Shown in pieces: positions 36,364-44,726 of a stretch of 64,000 nt of DNA; the first letter of the stretch is position 1; every line of letters starts with the position of its first letter. The notes beneath the pieces are model-generated. The model ran no database searches and was not told where the DNA came from. It saw only the letters and a program-made list of their open reading frames with translations. Source of the DNA: an uncultured Algibacter sp. (GTDB lineage Bacteria; Bacteroidota; Bacteroidia; Flavobacteriales; Flavobacteriaceae); assembly GCF_947487605.1 (NCBI RefSeq), contig NZ_CANKXK010000005.1:62001-126000 (forward strand), written 5' to 3'. The position numbers and the translations under genes were made by a program.

Positions 36364-37002
36364 ATGGCTGTATTAGTAGGAAAAAAAGCACCTCAATTTA
36401 ATGCGCAAGCAGTGATAAATGGAGGCGAATTCGTTGAAAATTTTTCTTTAAATCAATTTATAGGAGAAAAGCATGTGATATTATTCTTTTACCCAAAAGA
36501 TTTTACATTTGTTTGTCCAACAGAACTTCATGCTTTTCAAGAAAAATTAGAAGCATTTGAATCTAGAAATACTGCGGTTATTGGTGTATCAACAGATACT
36601 GAACAATCACACTGGGGTTGGTTGCAATTAGATAAAAATAATGGTGGCATTAAAGGTGTTACTTATCCATTAGTAGCAGATACCAACAAAACAATCTCAA
36701 AGAATTATGATGTTTTAGCTGGTGACTATTTTTACGATGATAATGATATGCTACAGGCTAGCAGCGAGTTAGTTGCTTATCGCGGTTTATTTTTGATTGA
36801 TAAAGAAGGTATTGTGCGTCATCAAATAGTAAATGACTTACCGCTTGGTAGAAATGTAGATGAAGCTCTACGTATGGTAGATGCATTGCAATTTAACGAA
36901 GAAAATGGTGAGGTGTGCCCAGCTAATTGGAATAAAGGAAAAACAGGTATGAAAGCAACCCATGAAGGTGTAGCAGAGTTCCTAGAAAAGCACGTAAACT
37001 AG
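36364..37002 (+). CDS. 2-Cys peroxiredoxin (AhpC/Prx1 type)
   Basis: A 212-residue cytoplasmic thiol peroxidase that reduces hydrogen peroxide and organic peroxides. The peroxidatic Cys is in KDFTFVCPTELHAF and the resolving Cys is in GEVCPANWNKG; the tail (GVAEFLEKHVN) includes the YF-like region of sensitive Prx1 enzymes in reduced form. No AhpF/thioredoxin reductase gene is adjacent. It has its own promoter with a clean -33/-7 pair and ends in a large inverted repeat. Confidence 0.93.
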   Translation: MAVLVGKKAPQFNAQAVINGGEFVENFSLNQFIGEKHVILFFYPKDFTFVCPTELHAFQEKLEAFESRNTAVIGVSTDTEQSHWGWLQLDKNNGGIKGVTYPLVADTNKTISKNYDVLAGDYFYDDNDMLQASSELVAYRGLFLIDKEGIVRHQIVNDLPLGRNVDEALRMVDALQFNEENGEVCPANWNKGKTGMKATHEGVAEFLEKHVN

Positions 37003-37026
37003 AAGTAGTATATAAAATATTTTTTT

Positions 37027-37159
37027 AGAGGCTGTCTAAAAAGTTTTCATAATTTGATTTGTCAGGTTGAGCCTGTCGAAACCGATATTAATTATTAGTA
37101 AGTTAAAAATATTTCGACAAGCTCAATATGACATCGAACTTACTTTTCAGACAGCCTCT
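37027..37159. repeat. 133-bp nested inverted repeat between convergent genes
   Basis: The outer arms AGAGGCTGTCTAAAAAGT (37027-37044) and ACTTTTCAGACAGCCTCT (37142-37159) match at 17 of 18 positions. Inside are second arms of 22 bp (37060-37081 and 37112-37133) with 3 mismatches, containing TTGAGCCTGTCGAAA and TTTCGACAAGCTCAA. The whole can fold as one long hairpin. It sits between the stops of the peroxiredoxin and TsaC genes and may serve as a terminator or be a MITE-like mobile remnant. Confidence 0.8.
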
Positions 37160-37166
37160 TTTATTT

Positions 37167-37787
37167 CTAATAAATATCTAAACTTCCCTTGCCCTCTCTA
37201 ACAACAATTGGTTCGTCCTCGGACAAATCAATGACAGTTGATGCTTCATTATCTCCATAACCACCATCAATAACTAAATCAACAAGACTATCCCATTTTT
37301 CTAATATAAGCTCAGGATCTGTGGTGTATTCTAGTACTTCATCTTCATCATGAATTGATGTAGAAATAATGGGATTTCCTAACTGCTTCACAATTTCTAA
37401 AGCTATATTATTGTTAGGAACTCGAATACCAACAGTTTTCTTTTTCTTAAATGGATTTGGCAAAGATTTAGCCCCAGGAAGAATAAACGTATAAGGTCCA
37501 GGAAGTGCGCGTTTTAATATCTTAAAAGTAGAAGTGTCTATTTGCTTAACATAATCGCTTAGGTTACTTAAATCATGACATACAAATGAGAAATTTGCTT
37601 TATCAAGTTTTACACCTTTTATTCGGGCTACACGTTCTAATGCTTTTAAATTTGAAATATCACAACCCAAACCATAAACAGTATCTGTTGGATAAATTAT
37701 TAAACCGCCTCGTTTAAGAATGTTTACAACCTTTTCAATCTCTCTTGGATTCGGGTTTTCCTCGTATATTCTATAAAACTCTGCCAT
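37167..37787 (-). CDS. L-threonylcarbamoyladenylate synthase (TsaC/Sua5/YciO family)
   Basis: A 206-residue cytoplasmic protein of the YrdC fold, acting in t6A37 tRNA modification by making threonylcarbamoyl-AMP. The signature GGLIIYPTDTVYGLGCDISN is near the start, and KRALPGPYTFILPG and KKKTVGIRVPNN follow. It is the short form, without the Sua5 C-terminal domain, and could also be a YciO paralogue. Its ATG overlaps the stop of the pcrA gene by one base (TAATG), implying co-translation. Confidence 0.87.
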   Translation of the reverse strand: MAEFYRIYEENPNPREIEKVVNILKRGGLIIYPTDTVYGLGCDISNLKALERVARIKGVKLDKANFSFVCHDLSNLSDYVKQIDTSTFKILKRALPGPYTFILPGAKSLPNPFKKKKTVGIRVPNNNIALEIVKQLGNPIISTSIHDEDEVLEYTTDPELILEKWDSLVDLVIDGGYGDNEASTVIDLSEDEPIVVREGKGSLDIY

Positions 37788-40126
37788 TACCCTATTATCT
37801 CCAATTTAGCGAATCGTAACAATAATTTTTTTACACCCCCATGCTGAAAATTTATTTCCGCTTTTATATCGGCTCCTGCTCCTTCTATTTTCATGACTTC
37901 GCCAGTCCCAAATCTAATATGCTTTACAATATTTCCAACAGCTAACTTACTATCAAACAGATTTGTGTTTCCGCTTGTTTTAGCTACAGGTTTCAAATTT
38001 TTAGGCGTTGTAACTTGAAACTTAGTTGGCTCTTTTTTAGCTGATTTACCTTTATTAAATGTAGGTTGCTTTGCTGGTTTATATCTAATCTTATTAGGTT
38101 CAACATCGCCAAAAATATCGGCACTCAGCATTGGGTTAAATCGGCGTTCTTCAATTGGTGTTACAATATCCAGATATTGTTCATCAATTTCTTCTATAAA
38201 CCTACTTGGTTCAGAATCTATAAGTTTTCCCCAACGATATCTCGATAATGCATAGGTTAAATAGGCTTGCTTTTCGGCTCTTGTTAAGGCAACATAAAAT
38301 AGCCGTCGTTCCTCCTCTAGCTCACTACGCGTGTTCATACTCATGGCACTCGGAAACAAATCTTCCTCAAGACCTACAATATATACATACGGAAATTCCA
38401 GACCTTTTGCCAAATGAATAGTCATTAGTGCTACATGATTAGAATCACCTTTATCTGCATCTAAATCTGTTGCTAATGCAACATCCTCTAAAAATTCAGC
38501 TAACGATCCTGTACTATCTACTAATTCTTTTTGACCTTCTACAAAATCTTTCATCCCATTTAAGAGCTCTTCAATATTCTCCATTCTGGTAACACCTTCT
38601 GGAGTCCCATCTTTATTAAGCTCTCGTATTAAACCACTTGTTCTAGTAACATGTTCTGCTAATTCAAAAGCATCAGCAGTTTGGTTAATAACTTGGTAAC
38701 TTTCAATAAGTGTCACAAAATTTTGAAGCTTGGTTCGTGTTCCTGAATTAATTTTAACATCCGTTTTATCAATATGCTTCATCACTTCAAAAATGGTTTT
38801 GTTATAACCATTTGCTGATACAATGAGTTTATCGACAGTCGTTTGACCAATCCCACGCGGTGGATAATTTATAATTCTTTTTAAGGCTTCTTCATCTGCT
38901 GGATTAATTATTAAGCGCAGATAAGATAACACATCTTTAATTTCTTTTCGTTGATAAAACGATAGGCCTCCATAGATTCTATACTTTATATCGCGTTTAC
39001 GCAACGCATCTTCTATAGCTCTTGACTGGGCATTGGTTCTATAAAGTACCGCAAAATCACTATTCTTTAACTGATGATTCATTTTGTTTTCAAAAATGGT
39101 ACTAGCAACGTATCGACCTTCATCTCCATCTGTTAAAGAACGGTTTACTTTAATCTTAGTTCCTTCATCGTTAGCAGTCCAAACAATCTTATCGAGTTTG
39201 GTTTGATTTTTATCTATAATAGAATTAGCTGCATTTACAATGTTTTTAGTGGAACGGTAATTTTGCTCTAATCTAAAAACTTTTACATCGTCGTAATCCT
39301 TCTGAAAATTCAAAATATTATTAATATTCGCACCTCTAAAAGCATAGATACTTTGTGCATCATCACCTACCACACAGATATTTTGAAACTTATCGGACAA
39401 CGCCCTAACAATTAAGTATTGTGAATGGTTGGTATCTTGATACTCATCTACTAAAATATATTTAAAACGATTTTGGTATTTCGCTAAAACCTCTGGAAAC
39501 CTAGTTAATAACTCGTTAGTTTTTAGTAATAAATCATCAAAATCCATGGCACCTGCCTTAAAACAGCGTTCCACATATTCTTTATAAATATCTCCCATTC
39601 TTGGTCGGCGAGCCATAGCATCAGCCTCTAAAAGTTCTGGGTTGTTAAAATAAGCCTTAACTGTAATAAGGCTGTTTTTATAAGATGAGATTCTTGAACG
39701 TACTTGCTTATATTTATAAATATCCTTGTCCAGATTCATTTCTTTAATAATAGATGCAATCAATCTATCTGAATCCTGAGTATCATAAATAGTAAAATTA
39801 CTAGGGTAACCCAATTTATCTGCTTCAATACGTAAAATTTTAGCAAATACAGAGTGAAACGTTCCCATCCACAAATTTTTAGCTTCGCTAGCGCCTACAA
39901 TTGTAGCGATACGCTCTTTCATTTCACGTGCCGCTTTATTAGTAAATGTAAGCGACAAAATATTAAATGGGTCTACCCCTTTACTCATCATGTAAGCAAT
40001 ACGATACGTTAGCACACGTGTCTTTCCAGAACCAGCACCAGCAATTACTATCATAGGTCCGTCCATTTGTAATGTAGGAGCCAACTGCGCTTCATTTAAC
40101 TGTTCTAAATATGCTTCCAAAATCAT
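37787..40126 (-). CDS. pcrA: ATP-dependent DNA helicase UvrD/PcrA
   Basis: A 779-residue SF1A helicase for nucleotide-excision and mismatch repair and replication-fork maintenance. Motifs are LNEAQLAP (Q motif), IAGAGSGKTRVL (Walker A, about 28-39), DEYQDTN (motif II), GDDAQSIYAFRGA (III), QNYRST (IV), LMTIHLAKGLEFPYVYIVGL (V) and YVALTRAEKQAYLTY (VI). The C-terminal ~60 residues form the Tudor-like domain typical of PcrA (VGNIVKHIRFGTGEVMKIEG). The gene after it overlaps its stop by one base. Confidence 0.95.
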   Translation of the reverse strand: MILEAYLEQLNEAQLAPTLQMDGPMIVIAGAGSGKTRVLTYRIAYMMSKGVDPFNILSLTFTNKAAREMKERIATIVGASEAKNLWMGTFHSVFAKILRIEADKLGYPSNFTIYDTQDSDRLIASIIKEMNLDKDIYKYKQVRSRISSYKNSLITVKAYFNNPELLEADAMARRPRMGDIYKEYVERCFKAGAMDFDDLLLKTNELLTRFPEVLAKYQNRFKYILVDEYQDTNHSQYLIVRALSDKFQNICVVGDDAQSIYAFRGANINNILNFQKDYDDVKVFRLEQNYRSTKNIVNAANSIIDKNQTKLDKIVWTANDEGTKIKVNRSLTDGDEGRYVASTIFENKMNHQLKNSDFAVLYRTNAQSRAIEDALRKRDIKYRIYGGLSFYQRKEIKDVLSYLRLIINPADEEALKRIINYPPRGIGQTTVDKLIVSANGYNKTIFEVMKHIDKTDVKINSGTRTKLQNFVTLIESYQVINQTADAFELAEHVTRTSGLIRELNKDGTPEGVTRMENIEELLNGMKDFVEGQKELVDSTGSLAEFLEDVALATDLDADKGDSNHVALMTIHLAKGLEFPYVYIVGLEEDLFPSAMSMNTRSELEEERRLFYVALTRAEKQAYLTYALSRYRWGKLIDSEPSRFIEEIDEQYLDIVTPIEERRFNPMLSADIFGDVEPNKIRYKPAKQPTFNKGKSAKKEPTKFQVTTPKNLKPVAKTSGNTNLFDSKLAVGNIVKHIRFGTGEVMKIEGAGADIKAEINFQHGGVKKLLLRFAKLEIIG

Positions 40127-40271
40127 TGTAATTTAAGACGTGAAAATAACCAATGTTATGCGTTTAATTAAGTCTTCTTATTAATAATTATAAACAATTA
40201 TTGGATATACAATCCTTTATCAAATTTTGAATATCTTTAAGCTTCAAAATTTACTAATCTTTTCTATTTAT

Positions 40272-41543
40272 ATGAAATACCTCTTATTAGTTTTTAGCAG
40301 TATATTAACATTTATTACCCACGCACAATCCAATCTCGACAAACAATTTGAAGAAATAGAATCAAAAGTCATTGAGTGGCGACGACATTTTCATGAATAT
40401 CCAGAATTATCAAACAGAGAATTTAAAACAGCCGAAAAGATCGCAGAACATTTAAAATCATTAGGTTTAGAAGTTCAAACAGGGGTAGCCCATACTGGTG
40501 TCGTGGCGATTTTAAAAGGGAGGCTACCAGGAAAGGTTATTGCTTTAAGAGCAGATATTGATGGTTTACCAGTAACGGAACGAAACAACCTTCCTTTTAA
40601 ATCTGAGGTAAAAACAACTTTTTTAAATACAGAAACTGGCGTAATGCATGCCTGTGGACACGATACACACACAGCTATTTTAATGGGTGTAGCAGAAATC
40701 CTGACAAAGAATAAGGATAAAATTAAAGGAACAGTAAAGTTCATTTTTCAACCAGCTGAAGAAGGGCCGCTTCCAGGAGAAGAAGGTGGTGCTAAACTGA
40801 TGATAAAAGAAGGTGTTTTAGATAATCCAAAAGTGGATGCTATTTTTGGGTTACACATTCGTTCAAATTATGAAGTTGGCACTATTCATTATAAAAAAGG
40901 CGGTGTAATGGCATCTGTAGAGCGATTTGTAATAAATGTAACAGGAAAGCAAACGCATGGTGGAAGACCATGGCAAGGTGTTGACCCCATATTAATTTCT
41001 GCAAAAATTATTGATGGTTTACAGACTATTATAAGTAGGGAATCAAAACTAGTAAATGAAGCAGCAGTTATTACGGTTGGGAAAATAACATCTGGAACAC
41101 GTTTTAATATCATACCAGAAACTGCCGAACTTATTGGCACTGTAAGAACACTAGATCCAGAAATGAAAGCGCATATTCAAAAACGAATGACTGAAATGGT
41201 AACAACTTTGGCAAAAGCTTACGGTGGCGAAGCAACCATAAGTTTTCAAAATAATACTGCCATTACTTATAACGATTTTGACTTAGTTGATAAAATACTA
41301 CCATCACTTCAAAAAGTAGTAGGAACAGAAAATGTTCGCTTACGAAAAGCAACCACTGGTGGTGAAGATTTCTCATATTATCAAGAACTTGTTCCAGGTT
41401 TTTTCTTTTTCTTAGGTGGTATGACACCAGGCAATACGGATGCATTTCCACATCATACGCCCGATTTTTTTATTGATGAAAGTGGCTTAATCTTTGGTGT
41501 AAAAGCATTAACACAAATAACGTTTGATTATTTAAATAATTAA
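40272..41543 (+). CDS. Exported M20 family amidohydrolase/aminoacylase
   Basis: About 423 residues. The ATG at 40272 gives a signal peptide (MKYLLLVFSSILTFITHAQS); a longer frame from 40227 would bury it. The M20D metallohydrolase core has WRRHFHEYPELSNREF, ALRADIDGLPV, MHACGHDTHTAILMGVA, QPAEEGPLPGEEGG and the late ATTGGEDFSYYQ, which provide the metal ligands (His, Asp, Glu) of IAA-amino acid hydrolase/hippurate hydrolase types. It probably deacylates N-acyl amino acids or peptides in the periplasm. The FMN protein gene begins 1 bp after its stop, suggesting an operon. Confidence 0.9.
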   Translation: MKYLLLVFSSILTFITHAQSNLDKQFEEIESKVIEWRRHFHEYPELSNREFKTAEKIAEHLKSLGLEVQTGVAHTGVVAILKGRLPGKVIALRADIDGLPVTERNNLPFKSEVKTTFLNTETGVMHACGHDTHTAILMGVAEILTKNKDKIKGTVKFIFQPAEEGPLPGEEGGAKLMIKEGVLDNPKVDAIFGLHIRSNYEVGTIHYKKGGVMASVERFVINVTGKQTHGGRPWQGVDPILISAKIIDGLQTIISRESKLVNEAAVITVGKITSGTRFNIIPETAELIGTVRTLDPEMKAHIQKRMTEMVTTLAKAYGGEATISFQNNTAITYNDFDLVDKILPSLQKVVGTENVRLRKATTGGEDFSYYQELVPGFFFFLGGMTPGNTDAFPHHTPDFFIDESGLIFGVKALTQITFDYLNN

Positions 41544-41544
41544 T

Positions 41545-43101
41545 ATGGATGCAATTTTAAATTTTTTATCTAATATTCCCTGGTGGGCTTGGGTTTTAAT
41601 TTTCTTGGCTCTTGTAGCTATACGAGATGTATTTTTTCAAAAATCACATACAATAAGCCACAACTATCCAATTGTTGGGCATTTACGTTATTGGCTTGAG
41701 AGTATTGGTCCAGAAATGCGTCAATATTTTGTTGCAAATAATAGAGAAGAATTGCCTTTTAACAGAATTGAGCGAGGTTGGATTTATGCTTCGGCAAAAA
41801 AAGAAAACAACTACGAAGGGTTTGGCACCGATAGAGATATTTATGCGCATCAGCATATTTTTATTAATAATGCAATGATGCCTTTTCAAATTGATAAAAA
41901 TCATCCAAACACCATTGATAAAACCTTTCTCCCTTGCGCTAAGGTAATAGGTGCTTTCAATAAAAGAAAAAAACCATACAGACCTGCTTCAGTTATAAAC
42001 GTATCAGCGATGAGTTTTGGTTCACTCTCAGCAAAAGCAGTAGAATCCTTAAATAAGGGAATTAAAATGGCTGGGGCATACCATAATACTGGAGAAGGTG
42101 GTTTATCTCCTTATCATAGTCATGGAGGTGATGTTGTGTTTCATTTTGGTACAGGCTATTTTGGTGTTCGTACAAAAGATGGAGGTTTTTCTATGGACAA
42201 AATGAAAAAGCTTGTTGAGGACAATCCTTTTATAAGAGCTATCGAAGTCAAGTTATCTCAAGGCGCTAAACCAGGAAAAGGAGGCGTTTTACCAGGAGCA
42301 AAAATAACTAAAGAAATTGCTAATATTCGAGGTGTTGAAGCAGGTAAAGATGTGTTATCTCCACCAAACCACAAAGCTTTTTCTAACGTTAAAGAAATGG
42401 TTGATTTTATAGAAGATATTGCTGAAGCTACTGGTTTACCCGTTGGGATAAAAGCCGCTATTGGAAAATTAGAGCAATGGGAAGAGTTGGCAGATATTAT
42501 GATAAAAACAGGAAAAGGGCCTGATTTTATTACTGTAGATGGTGGCGAAGGTGGTACTGGGGCTGCACCACCAAGTTTTGCAGACCATGTCTCATTACCT
42601 TGGGTTTATGGTTTTAGTGATTTATACAAACTCTTTAAGAGTAAAGGACTAACAGAGCGAATTGTTTTTATTGGAAGTGGAAAATTAGGTTTTCCTGCCA
42701 AAGCTGCTATGGCATTTGCAATGGGTGTAGACTGTATAAATGTTGCTAGAGAAGCTATGATGAGTATTGGGTGTATACAAGCACAAGTGTGCCATACAAA
42801 TAGATGCCCCAGTGGTGTAGCCACGCAAAGCAAGTGGTTACAAAATGGTATTGATCCTACGCTAAAATCTGCTCGTTTAGCACAATATTTTATGACTTTT
42901 AGAAAAGAACTTGTAGAAATCACGCATGCTGCAGGATATGAGCATCCATGCGAGTTTAAAATGAGTGATATTGAAATAAATGTTGACGATCATAATCTTT
43001 CTAAAGAATTGAACAGAACCTATATGTATGTTAAAACCCCAGTTCCTTTTTCTGGTATGCAAAGCTTAAAAGATTGTGTATATTTGGGAGGTAATAAATA
43101 A
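41545..43101 (+). CDS. FMN-binding glutamate synthase-like membrane protein
   Basis: A 518-residue protein with one N-terminal membrane helix (WWAWVLIFLALVAIRDVFF). The rest is the glutamate synthase central/FMN domain (Pfam Glu_synthase), with MSFGSLSAKAVESLNKG, GEGGLSPYHSHGGDV, LSQGAKPGKGGVLPGAK, FITVDGGEGGTGAAPP and the Cys-rich CIQAQVCHTNRCPSGVATQ. This last provides Cys residues of a [3Fe-4S]-like cluster. It lacks the amidotransferase domain, so it is a stand-alone GltS-like FMN enzyme; the true reaction is uncertain. Confidence 0.88.
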   Translation: MDAILNFLSNIPWWAWVLIFLALVAIRDVFFQKSHTISHNYPIVGHLRYWLESIGPEMRQYFVANNREELPFNRIERGWIYASAKKENNYEGFGTDRDIYAHQHIFINNAMMPFQIDKNHPNTIDKTFLPCAKVIGAFNKRKKPYRPASVINVSAMSFGSLSAKAVESLNKGIKMAGAYHNTGEGGLSPYHSHGGDVVFHFGTGYFGVRTKDGGFSMDKMKKLVEDNPFIRAIEVKLSQGAKPGKGGVLPGAKITKEIANIRGVEAGKDVLSPPNHKAFSNVKEMVDFIEDIAEATGLPVGIKAAIGKLEQWEELADIMIKTGKGPDFITVDGGEGGTGAAPPSFADHVSLPWVYGFSDLYKLFKSKGLTERIVFIGSGKLGFPAKAAMAFAMGVDCINVAREAMMSIGCIQAQVCHTNRCPSGVATQSKWLQNGIDPTLKSARLAQYFMTFRKELVEITHAAGYEHPCEFKMSDIEINVDDHNLSKELNRTYMYVKTPVPFSGMQSLKDCVYLGGNK

Positions 43102-43118
43102 CTTCAAATCTAATTACA

Positions 43119-43640
43119 ATGGACGCAGAACGTATTATTGACCTATTTATGTTTGCTATTCCTTCCTTAATCACAGGAGTTTTAGCCTATTATTTTTTTA
43201 AGGAACACACTAAAAATGAAGATGGAAGAAGACGTTATTTATTAAAAAAGGACATGCAAGTAACCGCACTCCCAATTCGTTTACAAGCATATGAGCGTTT
43301 GGCACTTTATTTAGAGCGTATTTCACCTAATAAACTGTTGGTTAGAGTAAAGCCTACTTCTTCAAATAAAGAGGATTACGAATCGTTACTTATTTCTAGT
43401 ATTGAACAAGAATTAGAACATAATTTATCGCAACAAATATACGTTAGCGATAAGTGCTGGAGTATCATCTCAGCAGCTAAAAATGCTACCATTCAATTAA
43501 TTAGAAAGGCAAGTTTGTTACCCAAAACTAATACATCTGAAAAATTGCGAGAAGTCATTTTAACAGAAATGATGGAACGTCGTGCGCCAAGTGATGCTGC
43601 GCTTTCTTTTATTAAAGATGAAGTAAGCGAACTTTATTAA
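43119..43640 (+). CDS. Conserved flavobacterial membrane-anchored protein (DUF7935-like)
   Basis: A 173-residue protein with one N-terminal membrane segment (IIDLFMFAIPSLITGVLAYYFF) followed by a cytoplasmic helical domain. Visible features are LPIRLQAYERLALYLERISP and QIYVSDKCWSIISAAKNATI. I recall orthologues throughout Flavobacteriaceae with no known function. It follows the FMN gene by 17 bp and is probably the last gene of the M20-gltS-like operon. Its stop overlaps the stop of the convergent patatin gene by four bases. Confidence 0.77.
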   Translation: MDAERIIDLFMFAIPSLITGVLAYYFFKEHTKNEDGRRRYLLKKDMQVTALPIRLQAYERLALYLERISPNKLLVRVKPTSSNKEDYESLLISSIEQELEHNLSQQIYVSDKCWSIISAAKNATIQLIRKASLLPKTNTSEKLREVILTEMMERRAPSDAALSFIKDEVSELY

Positions 43641-44548
43641 TCGATACGTAATTCGTTAGAACGTGCTCTGTTTAATTTTTCTTTTGCATAATCATAGCCT
43701 TGTTGCCACCAAGAAGTCATCAGCTTTTTATTGAATATTAAAGAATTCTCTGTTAATTTTGATGGTGTATAATATAAATTAAGCTGTACACCCTTGTTTT
43801 TAGCCGCGAGCTTTCCTATGGTAATATCATTTCTTTCCAATTGATCTGATAAATGTCCAAATAAATTAATCATCAATGAAAATGGGTTTTTACCAAGTAC
43901 TTTATTATACTCCATTGACTCCTTTTCTAAAACAACTGCATCAATTTCGGTAGCTCCTCTAAGAATTGCTTCGCGTATTGGTACAACACAGCCTAATCCG
44001 CCATCAGCATATTCAAAACCATTCTTTTTTACTAAAGACATAAAAGGTATGTAGTTACAGGAAATCCATATCCAATCACAAAACTCATCATATGAAAAAT
44101 CTTTTATAGACTTATACTCTACTCTATTCTTGGATAAATTAGAGACAGTAACAACAACATCGTCCTTAGTTTCTTTAACCAAATTATATTCTTCTAGAGT
44201 AAAATTCTTTCTTATATAACGTCGTAATGCTTTACTTTCACCAAAAGTACGTTTCATTTTAATAAACTGCCAAAGTGTATTTATAAAATCAATCGACACA
44301 AATTCTCGTCTGCCTTTCTTTCTAATAACAAATGGATTTACACTAAATATATTGTGCTGATTTACATTTGTGTAAATACCATAAAGTTTATCAATTTTTC
44401 CTGCTGCTAAATGCGGCACCAAAAGACTACCTGTAGAGGTTCCTAAAAACATATCATAATTATTTCCGGCTTCTTGAATCAAATATTGTGCTACGCCTCC
44501 GGCATATGCGCCTTTACTGCCACCTCCTGAAATTACTAATGCTTTCAT
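43637..44548 (-). CDS. Patatin-like phospholipase
   Basis: A 303-residue lipolytic acyl hydrolase. The oxyanion box is ISGGGSKGAYAGGVA (6-20), the nucleophile Ser38 is in FLGTSTGSL (GxSxG), and the catalytic Asp is in the DGG of FEYADGGLGC. There is no signal peptide and no extra domain, so it is probably cytoplasmic or peripheral and acts on membrane phospholipids. It is a single gene with no adjoining pathway genes. Confidence 0.9.
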   Translation of the reverse strand: MKALVISGGGSKGAYAGGVAQYLIQEAGNNYDMFLGTSTGSLLVPHLAAGKIDKLYGIYTNVNQHNIFSVNPFVIRKKGRREFVSIDFINTLWQFIKMKRTFGESKALRRYIRKNFTLEEYNLVKETKDDVVVTVSNLSKNRVEYKSIKDFSYDEFCDWIWISCNYIPFMSLVKKNGFEYADGGLGCVVPIREAILRGATEIDAVVLEKESMEYNKVLGKNPFSLMINLFGHLSDQLERNDITIGKLAAKNKGVQLNLYYTPSKLTENSLIFNKKLMTSWWQQGYDYAKEKLNRARSNELRID

Positions 44549-44726
44549 TAAATATTTTTAATAAATATACTAAATATGATTATGCTGCCAAGATTAAGTA
44601 TAAATAGATTTTATCAATTTTACTAAAACAACTTAATAAATAATATTTTAAAAATTGAAAGATAATTTGTACATCTATTGAAATGATTATTTATATTAGT
44701 AGCAGCTATTAACCAATTATTTAGAT

